Notes under the pieces: model-generated
Told to the model about the DNA's origin: nothing
What the model saw: only the letters and a program-made list of their open reading frames with translations
Databases searched by the model: none
Shown: piece by piece, positions 1 to 6,386 of the stretch
How the letters are laid out: each line of letters opens with the position of its first letter
Numbering within the stretch: the first letter of the stretch is position 1
Translations under genes and position numbers: made by a program
DNA from: an uncultured Clostridia bacterium
GTDB taxonomy: Bacteria; Bacillota; Clostridia; Lachnospirales; Bianqueaceae
NCBI GenBank assembly: GCA_937892735.1
Contig: CALBGL010000137.1
Coordinates: 1 to 11,718 of the forward strand
Reading direction: 5' to 3'
DNA length: 11,718 bases

Positions 1-108
1 CCCCTGCTGTAGCGGATTGCAGGTACAGGGCACCGCTATCTCCCCGGCTGCACGAAGCCTTTTCATTATATCTGAGAAAACATCCTCTGTCAAGGGGAAT
101 TTACTCAT
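1..108 (-). CDS. Partial small ORF downstream of hicB-like gene
   Basis: An open frame starts at an ATG at 108-106 and runs through the left edge of the window without a stop, giving 36 visible residues beginning MSKFPLTEDVFSDIMKRLR. The start lies inside the last codons of the upstream HicB-like gene (8-base overlap, ATGAGTAA), an arrangement typical of translationally coupled genes in one operon. The visible part has an amphipathic, charged N-terminus and a Cys-x-Cys pair near residues 28-30. I do not recognise the family. Because it sits beside a HicB-like antitoxin it could be a partner protein, but the visible part does not look like a HicA toxin, and HicA is usually encoded on the other side of hicB. 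The function is unknown. Confidence 0.5.
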   Translation of the reverse strand, partial: MSKFPLTEDVFSDIMKRLRAAGEIAVPCTCNPLQQG

Positions 109-376
109 CCCATCCGTCCATCAGACGAACTGTGATCGCAATCTGCCGCAGAATCTCACCCTCCGCACGCGGGATATCGTCCAGGTCCGAAATCGCCGGC
201 AGATCGCCGTTCTCTTCCAGTTCTACGCGAATCCACGCCTCTTCCGCTTCCTTCGCCGCTTCAATCGCGTCGTCCAACGAATCTCCGGAAAAGACACAAT
301 CCTCCAGATCCGGAAAATATCCTGTATATTTTTCCTTCGACACACGGCGGATCACCGCCGGATATACAAATCGCAT
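101..376 (-). CDS. HicB-family antitoxin-like protein
   Basis: This 91-residue protein has the HicB N-terminal fold pattern: a strand (RFVYPAVI), a strand-turn-strand carrying YTGYFPDLEDCVFSGDSL, then a helix rich in Ala and Glu (DDAIEAAKEAEEAWI). In HicB proteins this partial RNase-H-like fold binds and neutralises the HicA mRNA interferase, and a C-terminal DNA-binding domain represses the operon. Here the C-terminus is short and no clear ribbon-helix-helix or HTH is visible. The start at 376 is preferred over the ATG at 382 because AGAAGG (385-390) is 8 bases away from it but only 2 bases from the upstream ATG. There is no HicA between this gene and its promoter, so it is an orphan or is paired with the overlapping downstream ORF. 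Confident as a HicB-like domain; the toxin-antitoxin role is not shown. Confidence 0.75.
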   Translation of the reverse strand: MRFVYPAVIRRVSKEKYTGYFPDLEDCVFSGDSLDDAIEAAKEAEEAWIRVELEENGDLPAISDLDDIPRAEGEILRQIAITVRLMDGWDE

Positions 377-428
377 GTTCATCGCCTTCTCTCATCTATT
401 ATTCCGCCAAAAACTGGCGCGTAGCCTT

Positions 429-457
429 ATTATACCGAATTTATCGAAAGAAAACAA
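429..457 (-). promoter_or_regulatory. Sigma-A promoter of the hicB-like gene
   Basis: Read on the minus strand, TTGTTT (457-452), a 17-base spacer and a perfect TATAAT (434-429) lie about 55 bases upstream of the HicB-like start. It is back to back with the feo promoter. Confidence 0.65.
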
Positions 458-471
458 GCCCTGTATGATGA

Positions 472-500
472 TTGACATTTCTATCAGATTATGTTAGTAT
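472..500 (+). promoter_or_regulatory. Sigma-A promoter of feoAB, with possible operator dyad
   Basis: A perfect -35 TTGACA (472-477), a 17-base spacer and TAGTAT (495-500), preceded by an extended -10 TG (492-493), place transcription start near 507, about 40 bases ahead of feoA. A short dyad TAGT-ATA-ACTA (495-505) covers the -10, and a weak Fur-box-like 19-mer (467-485, 11 of 19 positions by eye) covers the -35. Either would suit iron repression, but neither matches a consensus well. Confidence 0.7.
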
Positions 501-548
501 AACTACGCATTAGACACATATAACATCTAGGAGAAGGAAGGCATCAAG

Positions 549-782
549 ATGACGTTAGCACAGATTAAACCCGGGCATGGCGGTGTGATTGCCACGGTAG
601 AAGGCGAGGGCGCTCTCCGCCGACATCTGTTGGATATGGGCCTGACGCCAGGCACCAAGGTGATGGTGCGCAAGGTCGCGCCCATGGGCGATCCGATGGA
701 ACTTTTTCTGCGCGGATATGCTTTGAGCCTGCGAAAAGACGAGGCGGCGCAGATCACGATGCGGGAGGAAAGCCTGATATGA
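549..782 (+). CDS. feoA: FeoA ferrous iron transport protein
   Basis: This 77-residue protein has the SH3-like beta-barrel FeoA pattern: a short N-terminal helix and strand, the hallmark segment LRRHLLDMGLTPGTKVMV (residues about 24-41), the PMGDPMELFLRGYALSLR strands, and a short C-terminal tail. FeoA is a small cytoplasmic partner of the FeoB ferrous-iron transporter and is thought to modulate its GTPase domain or complex assembly. The length fits the family (about 75-85 residues). A purine-rich ribosome site AAGGAAGG (533-541) lies 7 bases before the ATG. The stop overlaps the feoB start by four bases (ATGA, 779-782), so translation is probably coupled. It is the first gene of the operon and has its own strong promoter. 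Confidence 0.93.
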   Translation: MTLAQIKPGHGGVIATVEGEGALRRHLLDMGLTPGTKVMVRKVAPMGDPMELFLRGYALSLRKDEAAQITMREESLI

Positions 783-2793
783 GTATGATATTCGCCCTGG
801 CGGGCAATCAGAACTCGGGAAAAACCACGCTGTTTAACGCATTGACTGGTAGTAATCAACATGTGGGCAATTTCCCCGGCGTTACAGTCGAAAAAAAAGT
901 CGGTACGTTGAAGCGGCACAAGGATATGTCCGTCGTCGATCTGCCGGGAATCTATTCGCTGTCGCCATATACCTCTGAGGAGGTCGTCACCCGCGACTTT
1001 ATTCTTAAGGAAAATCCGGATGGCATTCTCAATATCGTGGATGCCACTAACATTGAGCGAAACCTGTACCTGTCTCTCCAACTGATGGAGTTGGGCAAAC
1101 CCATGGTCATCGCCCTCAACATGATGGATGAAGTGCGGGCCAGCGGCAATACAATCCACGTAAAACAGCTCAGTGAACTCCTGGGAATTCCTGTTGTACC
1201 GATTTCCGCGAGCAAAAATGAAGGAATCAGCGACCTGATAGATCAGCTGATCGAAACGGCAGAACAGAAGAAAGTTCCTGAACACCTGGATTTTTGTACC
1301 GGTGAAGTCCATAAGGCGATCCATTCCATCGCGCATATCATCGAAGATCAGGCGGCGGTCTGTCACTGTCCGGCCCGTTTCGCCGCCACGAAGCTGGTGG
1401 AGGGCGATGAACCTACCAAACAGATGCTCGCCGTCACGCAAGAGCAGGTACATATCATCGAACATGTAGTGCGCAACATGGAAGAACGCCTGGGTACGGA
1501 CCGTGAGGCCGCCCTGGCGGACATGCGGTATTCCTATATCGAAAAGGCCTGCAGTCAATGCGTCATCAAAAAACAGGAAACAAAAGAGCAGCAGCGTTCC
1601 GAGAAGATTGACCGCCTGCTGACACATCGAATTCTGGCCATCCCCATCTTTCTGCTGATCATGCTCACCGTGTTCTGGCTTACGTTTTCCGTACTGGGAG
1701 GCCCCCTGCAGAATCTTCTGGATCAGGGCATCGGCTGGGTTACCGACTGGCTGGACGGCTGGATGAGCAGTGTAGGCGTAGCCGATGTGCTGCATTCTTT
1801 GATCATCAATGGCGTCTGCGCCGGCGTCGGCAGCGTCCTGTCCTTCCTGCCGATCATCGTGATCCTGTTCTTCTTCCTGTCGCTCCTGGAAGACAGCGGT
1901 TATATGGCTCGCGTGGCCTTTGTGATGGACAAACTGCTGCGTAAACTCGGACTTTCGGGACGCTCCTTCGTGCCGATGCTGATCGGCTTCGGCTGCAGTG
2001 TTCCCGCGATTATGGCGACGCGCACTCTTTCTTCCAACCGGGATCGGAAGATGACTATCCTGCTCACGCCTTTTATGTCCTGCAGCGCAAAGTTGCCGAT
2101 TTATGGCATGATCACGGCAGCTTTCTTTCCCCAGCAGAGTGCGCTGGTCATGATCGGGCTCTACATATTGGGAATTGTCGTCGCGATTGTGTCAGCCCTG
2201 ATCCTGAAAAATACCCTCTATAAGGGCAATCCCGTTCCTTTTGTCATGGAACTGCCTGCCTATCGTATGCCCGCAGCCAAGAGTGTGCTGCTGCACATGT
2301 GGGAAAGGCAAAGGACTTTATCCACCGGGCCTTCACGATCATCTTCCTGGCCAGCATCGTCATCTGGTTCCTGCAGAGTTTAGACTGGTCGCTGCGCCTA
2401 GTCCAGGATAGTTCGAATAGTATGCTGGCCTCTATCGGCGGTTTGATCGCGCCTATTTTCAAGCCTTTGGGATTCTCTGACTGGCGCGCATCCACAGCCC
2501 TGATCACCGGTTTCACAGCCAAGGAATCCGTCGTGAGCACGCTGACCGTCCTGACCGGTGCCGCGGGAGACCTGGAGCTTTCGGCCGCGCTATCCACCAT
2601 CTTCACTTCTCAGGCCGCGGCCTTGTCCTTCCTGACTTTCACGATTCTATACATGCCCTGTGTGGCCGCCTTCGCCGCTTCCAAACGAGAACTGGGAAGC
2701 CTGAAGAGCGCCATCGGGGCCGCCGCCTTCCAAACCGGCATGGCCTATGTGACCGCGATTCTGGTGTATTTCGTGGCAAACCTTTGGATGTGA
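779..2793 (+). pseudogene. feoB: FeoB ferrous iron transporter, frameshifted
   Basis: FeoB is the GTPase-coupled inner-membrane Fe(II) importer. The N-terminal G domain has G1 GNQNSGKT (residues 9-16), G2 around FPGVT (32-36), G3 DLPG (54-57), G4 NMMD (114-117) and G5 SAS (143-145). The membrane domain includes the Cys-containing gate motifs GFGCSVPA (403-410) and CSAKLP (435-440). The initial frame ends at 2383 (534 residues), but after codon 510 (AGG, 2306-2308) the real continuation, AKDFIHRAFTIIFLASIVIW and onward, is in the -1 frame and ends at 2793. Restoring one G in the GG at 2307-2308 would give a normal 671-residue protein ending in the conserved TGFTAKESVVSTL and MPCVAAFAASKREL segments. 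There is no canonical slippery heptamer and no separate ribosome site for the second part. This is either a true inactivating mutation or a sequencing/assembly error. No FeoC follows. Confidence 0.9.
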
Positions 2794-2836
2794 AAAAACG
2801 AGTCCACAATAGAAAAATTGTGGGCTCATTTTTATT
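2794..2836. terminator. Bidirectional terminator between feoB and the nitrilase gene
   Basis: Arms GAGTCCACAAT (2800-2810) and ATTGTGGGCTC (2817-2827) pair over 11 bases with one G-T wobble around the loop AGAAAA. A T-rich tract follows on the plus strand (ATTTTTATT), and an A6 run on the left (2793-2798) gives a T tract on the minus strand. It therefore serves both feoB and the convergent nitrilase gene. Confidence 0.9.
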
Positions 2837-2895
2837 GGAGAAATCATTCGCCCATCCTTCACTAAAATTGGAAAAACCTAAGAAGTTGAACCGAT

Positions 2896-3777
2896 TCATC
2901 CCCTATATTCTTTTCGTATAAATGGCTCCTGGATTCGCTCCTCCACCAGGAGCTTATATTTTTTCGGATGGCGAAAGGCGTTTCCATGCACCTCGCTGGC
3001 CCGGTACTCCCGTAGCCGTTCCATATCGAACGCCGCGATATAAACCCCTGCCTCCTCGCCGGCTTCCAGAATACAGGTATCCCTGGATTCTGAGAGTTCC
3101 GGCCAATACGCCATGCCGTCAAACGCATTGGAATGTCCATTGCAGTCCGGCACGCCCACCGGGTAGTTGCAGGTAGCGATTCCCATCATATTCTCAAACG
3201 CCCGGCCGCGCAGCTGTGCTAGGCGGTTCATCTCCATGGGGCAGGCATTCGGCACGAGAACAATTTCCGCGCCTTTTAACATGAGGATGCGCGCGCTCTC
3301 CGGAAACTCCCTGTCAAAACAGATCATAGCCCCCACCTTCACAGGCCCTATAGCGGTATCCAGTTCTGTCACGTAGAAATCCTCTCCCGGCGTCAGTGCC
3401 CTCTCCACATCAAAATCACAGGTATGCACCTTGGCATATGTAAGTACCCGCCGTCCCCAACGATCCCACAGAACCAGCGTATTTCTAGGCCCGGCCGCAC
3501 AGGATTCCAGCAGCGTAATCCCAATTGCCATTCCCAATTCCTGCGCCAGCTTTCCAAAACTCAAGACAAACGGATCCTCCGCCGAGATCGCCTCCTGACG
3601 CCAGACTGCCACCGGACGATCATAAATTCGATATCCATTACTAAACATTTCTGGAAACAGCGCGATATCCGCCCCCAGTTTCTTCGCTTCCCGGCAGGCC
3701 TGGATTCCCTTTTCCCGGCTCATCAGCAGATTTTCTCCCGGCGCAATCTGTAAAAGCGCTACTCGTAACTCACGCAT
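2896..3777 (-). CDS. Nitrilase-superfamily carbon-nitrogen hydrolase
   Basis: This 293-residue cytoplasmic enzyme has the complete nitrilase catalytic triad: Glu43 in LFPEMF, Lys116 in YAKVH and Cys153 in MICFDREFPE. Family members hydrolyse C-N bonds of amides, N-carbamoyl compounds or nitriles through a cysteine thioester. The SNGYRIYDRP segment (46-55) and the overall length resemble the N-carbamoyl-amino-acid/carbamoylputrescine amidase-like branches common in Clostridia, but substrate cannot be assigned from sequence alone. The start is supported by AAAGGAG 8 bases upstream. It is monocistronic: its own promoter and a roughly 85-base structured leader lie upstream, and a bidirectional terminator lies 60 bases downstream. 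It is divergent from the UvrA-like remnant. Family assignment is firm; substrate is unknown. Confidence 0.9.
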   Translation of the reverse strand: MRELRVALLQIAPGENLLMSREKGIQACREAKKLGADIALFPEMFSNGYRIYDRPVAVWRQEAISAEDPFVLSFGKLAQELGMAIGITLLESCAAGPRNTLVLWDRWGRRVLTYAKVHTCDFDVERALTPGEDFYVTELDTAIGPVKVGAMICFDREFPESARILMLKGAEIVLVPNACPMEMNRLAQLRGRAFENMMGIATCNYPVGVPDCNGHSNAFDGMAYWPELSESRDTCILEAGEEAGVYIAAFDMERLREYRASEVHGNAFRHPKKYKLLVEERIQEPFIRKEYRG

Positions 3778-3784
3778 CTTCTTT

Positions 3785-3827
3785 TCTCCTTTCCCTTCGG
3801 AGATGAACGCCCCTGAGCGGACATCTC
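3785..3827 (-). promoter_or_regulatory. Leader hairpins overlapping the nitrilase ribosome site
   Basis: In the 5' leader, GAGATG and CATCTC (3822-3827 with 3800-3805 in plus coordinates) form a stem, continued inward by CGC/GCG (3808-3810, 3817-3819) across an AA/GA internal loop, with a 6-base loop. The distal arm overlaps a TCTCC (3799-3803) that could instead pair with GGAGA (3785-3789), which is the Shine-Dalgarno. The two structures exclude each other, so the leader could control translation. I do not recognise a known riboswitch class here. Confidence 0.4.
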
Positions 3828-3867
3828 ACGGCTCGACCCATTCTCTGAATATGATAATTCCATGCCT

Positions 3868-3896
3868 ATTGTATCACATCTTATTCTCCGCGTAAA
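3868..3896 (-). promoter_or_regulatory. Promoter of the nitrilase gene
   Basis: On the minus strand TTTACG (3896-3891), a 17-base spacer and TACAAT (3873-3868) with an extended -10 TGA just upstream. Predicted transcription start is near 3861, leaving a leader of about 85 bases. Confidence 0.65.
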
Positions 3897-3923
3897 ATAA
3901 AAAATGCAAACCGGACCGAATCA

Positions 3924-3932
3924 TGTTATAAT
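3924..3932 (+). promoter_or_regulatory. Extended -10 promoter of the UvrA-like remnant
   Basis: TGTTATAAT is an ideal extended -10. The -35 region (ATGCAA, 3904-3909) is weak. The ATG at 3904 would lie upstream of the predicted transcript start (about 3939), so 3961 is the more likely original start codon. The survival of this promoter suggests the remnant may still be transcribed. Confidence 0.5.
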
Positions 3933-3960
3933 AGGCAGGACACAAATTGTCGTCTATATC

Positions 3961-4526
3961 ATGCGGGATTCGCAAACAAATAAAGCGCCGAATCGCATCT
4001 TGATTCGCGGCGCCCGGGTACATAACCTGAAAAACCTGGATCTGGAGATTCCCCTGGGAAAGTTTGTCGGAATCGCCGGCGTATCCGGTTCTGGAAAATC
4101 TTCTCTGGCGCTGGGTATTCTCTATGCCGAAGGGTCTCGACGTTACCTGGAAGCGCTATCCACCTACACGAGGCGGCGCATGACACAAGCTGCAGATGCA
4201 AAAATCGACAGCATTGAAAATATTCCGGCCGCGTTGGCGCTGCATCAGCGTCCTGCCAGAGCTGCTTTCCCTAACCGTAGAACAGGCGCTGGAGAAAACG
4301 AGAGGCCTCTATCGGCCTGCATCCGCTGGATGTCCGTACCCTGATCGAAATCTTCCAGAAACTGATCGACCAGGGCGCCACGGTCATCGTGATTGAGCAC
4401 GATCTGGACGTCATTGCCAATGCCGACTATGTGATCGACATGGGACCCGGCCGCATCATTGCTTCCGGCACACCTGCGCAGATCGCGAAAAATCCAGACA
4501 GCGTCACTGGGCGTTATCTGCGATAA
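3961..4526 (+). pseudogene. Decayed UvrA-like excinuclease ABC ATPase (internal deletions)
   Basis: Three fragments in three frames line up in order with UvrA-family proteins. Frame 1 (from 3961) gives ILIRGARVHNLKNLDLEIP, the Walker A GVSGSGKSS (residues 40-48), and the segment RRYLEALSTYTRRRM, then DSIENIPAALALHQRP. This frame stops at 4342-4344. A second frame carries LSLTVEQALE (about 4264-4293). A third frame, from about 4314 to the stop at 4524-4526, gives GLHPLDVRTLIEIFQKL, VIVIEHDLDVIANADYVIDMGPG and GRIIASGTPAQIA, the family's C-terminal end. The linker usually seen after the last Gly-Pro looks shortened too. Only about 190 codons remain of the 750 or more expected. The second Walker A, the zinc modules, the LSGGE signature and Walker B are gone. 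IENIPAALALHQRP suggests a UvrA2-like paralogue, not housekeeping UvrA. It is nonfunctional unless the assembly collapsed here. Confidence 0.85.
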
Positions 4527-4534
4527 GCCTCATG

Positions 4535-4577
4535 AAAAAAAGAGCTCCCGGAAAATATTCCCGAAGAGCTCTTTTTG
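4535..4577. terminator. Bidirectional terminator between the uvrA-like remnant and the aldo/keto reductase
   Basis: Perfect 11-base arms AAAAAGAGCTC (4537-4547) and GAGCTCTTTTT (4566-4576), with an inner GGAA/TTCC extension. The A and T runs are built into the stem, so it works in both directions. It starts 9 bases after the remnant's stop and lies directly beside the reductase stop at 4579. Confidence 0.93.
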
Positions 4578-4578
4578 C

Positions 4579-5712
4579 TTATGCTCCCAGCCTAGCGGCA
4601 AAGTCTGCCATCGCCTCGGATATGTGGATCTGCTGCGGACATACAGCCTCGCAGCTACGGCATCCGATACAGGACGCAGGCTGCTTATCCTGTGAAATCG
4701 CAGCCAATGCCATCGGTGCGATGAATCCACCCTGGGTAAAACAATGCTCGTTATACAGTTCCAACAGTCTTGGAATATCCAGGCCCTGCGGGCAGTGGCT
4801 CACACAGTAATGACAGACTGTACAGGGAAGGACGATCTTCTTCACCATCTCATCTGCCATCGCCAGTAGATTCTTCATCTCTATCTCGGACAACGGCTTG
4901 TCCTCCTCAAAGGTACGGATATTCTCCTGCATCTGCTCCATGTTGGACATGCCGGAAAGTACCACCGTGACCTCCGGTATGCTCTGCAGGAACCGGAACG
5001 CCCAGGCCGATACTTTCTCATCCGGCCGCATCGCCTGCAGCTTGGCGGTCTCCTCCGGCGTCAAAGACGCCAGGCGACCACCTCTCAGCGGTTCCATGAC
5101 CCATACGGGAAGATGATATTCCTTGAGCAGCTCCACCTTCGCCTTCGCATCCTGGAAACTCCAATCCAGGTAATTCAGCTGAATCTGACAGAACTCCATA
5201 TCCTTGCCATAAGCCTCCAGGAACCGTTTCATGACATCGTAACTGCCATGGGCAGAAAATCCCAGATGACGAATACGTCCTGCCTTCTTCTGCAGCAGCA
5301 GATACTCATAGATCCCATATTTGGGGTCCAGGTAGGCGTCGATATTCATTTCACATACATTATGGAACAGATAGAAATCGAAGTATTCTACTCCGCACTT
5401 CTCCAGCTGCTTCTCAAAGATTTCCTCCACCTTGTCCATGTTAGAAAGGTCGTAACCGGGGAACTTCGTCGCCAGATAGAAGCTCTCTCTCGGATATTTG
5501 GACAGCACCCGTCCCATGACAAGCTCTGATTTGCCATCATGATAGCCCCAGGCCGTGTCATAATAATTGACGCCGTGCGCCATCGCGTAATCCACCATTT
5601 CCTCTGTTTTCTTCTCATCTATGAGGCCGTCGTCTCCGTCAATCACCGGCAGACGCATGGCTCCCATGCCTAATGCTGATAATGTAAGACCCTGAAACTC
5701 TTTATAAATCAT
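4579..5712 (-). CDS. Aldo/keto reductase with C-terminal double 4Fe-4S ferredoxin domain
   Basis: This 377-residue protein has an N-terminal TIM-barrel aldo/keto reductase domain with the catalytic tetrad Asp52 and Tyr57 (YYDTAWGYHDG), Lys83 (LATKFPG) and His117 (YLFHNV). The C-terminal part carries two ferredoxin-like cysteine clusters, C297-x2-C300-x2-C303-x3-CP and C348-x2-C351-x2-C354-x3-CP, predicted to hold two 4Fe-4S centres. Family members of this architecture are common in anaerobic Firmicutes; the physiological substrate and electron carrier are generally not established, and flavin or ferredoxin coupling is possible. The start is set by GGAGGA 8 bases upstream of the ATG. It follows the Lrp-family gene on the same strand, separated by 101 bases that hold a MerR-type promoter, so aldehyde, electrophile or redox induction is plausible. 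Both domains are intact. Confidence 0.92.
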   Translation of the reverse strand: MIYKEFQGLTLSALGMGAMRLPVIDGDDGLIDEKKTEEMVDYAMAHGVNYYDTAWGYHDGKSELVMGRVLSKYPRESFYLATKFPGYDLSNMDKVEEIFEKQLEKCGVEYFDFYLFHNVCEMNIDAYLDPKYGIYEYLLLQKKAGRIRHLGFSAHGSYDVMKRFLEAYGKDMEFCQIQLNYLDWSFQDAKAKVELLKEYHLPVWVMEPLRGGRLASLTPEETAKLQAMRPDEKVSAWAFRFLQSIPEVTVVLSGMSNMEQMQENIRTFEEDKPLSEIEMKNLLAMADEMVKKIVLPCTVCHYCVSHCPQGLDIPRLLELYNEHCFTQGGFIAPMALAAISQDKQPASCIGCRSCEAVCPQQIHISEAMADFAARLGA

Positions 5713-5764
5713 GCTATGTATCCTCCATTCTCAAATTCAACGGCTCCAACACCCCGTCTCACAT

Positions 5765-5795
5765 ATCATAATACTTAAAGTTAGCTTCAAGTCAA
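5765..5795 (-). promoter_or_regulatory. MerR-type promoter/operator of the aldo/keto reductase gene
   Basis: On the minus strand TTGACT (5795-5790) and TATGAT (5770-5765) are 19 bases apart, the over-long spacing typical of MerR-activated promoters. The spacer region holds a near-perfect dyad, ACTTGAAG-CTAA-CTTTAAGT (5792-5773, 7 of 8 pairs), which overlaps the -35. Such dyads are known operators of aldehyde-responsive MerR-family regulators of the AdhR type. No merR gene is in the window. Confidence 0.75.
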
Positions 5796-5813
5796 GAGTC
5801 CTGTGGAGAAAAA

Positions 5814-6272
5814 TTATAGCCTGAGCCCCTTCACATCCTTTACGCGTGCCAGGATCACATGGCTCTTCAGACTGCGGATACCCCGCATCGGATCCATCTG
5901 CGTGCGGATCAGCTTTTCCAGATCATCCTGCGAAGGCACCACCGCGTGTACATGCAGACACGCACTACCCGTCATTCGGTAGATCTGTGTGATGTCCTCG
6001 TTCTCATAGAGTTGGCGAATGACATTCTCCATCTGCACAGGATCCACCTCGATCTCAAAATAACAGGACACCGCGCCGCTAATCTTCTGTGGATTGATGA
6101 TCGTCGTATATTGCTCAATGATGCCCTTTTTCTCCATCGCTCCGATACGGGTCTTCACAGCCACGCGTGACAACCCGACGGCTTCTCCCAACTCCGAATA
6201 AGAACGCCGTGCGTTTTCTGTCAACAATGCAATGATCTTCTGATCCTGTTCATCTAGTCCCTCTAAATACAT
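5814..6272 (-). CDS. Lrp/AsnC-family transcriptional regulator
   Basis: This 152-residue protein has the two-domain Lrp/AsnC layout. The N-terminal winged HTH (LDEQDQKIIALLTENARRS, then YSELGEAVGLSRVAVKTRI, residues about 6-43) is followed by the AsnC effector-binding ferredoxin-like (RAM) domain from about residue 64 (AVSCYFEIEV, ITQIYRMTGSACLHVHAVV). Members assemble as dimers to octamers and respond to amino acids or related ligands. The start at 6272 is preferred over the in-frame ATG at 6323 because AAAGGAGAGG lies just upstream of it and the predicted transcript begins near 6322. It is divergent from the MATE transporter gene, with interleaved promoters, so it is a good candidate for autoregulation and control of that transporter. 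The aldo/keto reductase gene follows on the same strand. Ligand is unknown. Confidence 0.92.
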   Translation of the reverse strand: MYLEGLDEQDQKIIALLTENARRSYSELGEAVGLSRVAVKTRIGAMEKKGIIEQYTTIINPQKISGAVSCYFEIEVDPVQMENVIRQLYENEDITQIYRMTGSACLHVHAVVPSQDDLEKLIRTQMDPMRGIRSLKSHVILARVKDVKGLRL

Positions 6273-6307
6273 TGTATCCTCTCCTTTTTTATAATCGAAA
6301 GTATAGA

Positions 6308-6336
6308 TTGACATTTTATCCATTAGATATTATAAT
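6308..6336 (+). promoter_or_regulatory. Consensus promoter of the MATE transporter gene
   Basis: TTGACA (6308-6313), 17 bases and TATAAT (6331-6336) match the sigma-A consensus perfectly. Transcription would start near 6343, about 44 bases before the MATE start. Its -10 overlaps the -10 of the opposing Lrp promoter. Confidence 0.85.
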
Positions 6337-6357
6337 AAATTTGCGTTTTGAAATCAA
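6329..6357 (-). promoter_or_regulatory. Promoter of the Lrp-family gene
   Basis: On the minus strand TTGATT (6357-6352), 17 bases and TATAAT (6334-6329). The -10 shares four bases with the rightward -10 through the palindrome ATTATAAT (6329-6336), so polymerase can occupy only one of the two promoters at a time. Confidence 0.8.
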
Positions 6358-6386
6358 TAACTTTCGTAGTGTTTGGAGGAATCAGT

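Noticed and set aside
527..1795. Long minus-strand open frame (422 codons) antisense to feoA and feoB
   Set aside because: It overlaps two unmistakable conserved genes over its full length, its product is rich in His, Arg and Gln with no recognisable domain, and it has no promoter or ribosome site of its own.
2299..2312. Programmed frameshifting at the feoB break
   Set aside because: The run TGG GAA AGG CAA has no X XXY YYZ heptamer in phase, and frameshifted FeoB expression is not a known feature of the family.
2299..2793. Separate small membrane protein starting at the GTG at 2299
   Set aside because: There is no ribosome site, and its sequence is simply the missing C-terminal part of FeoB, so it is treated as the second half of a frameshifted gene.
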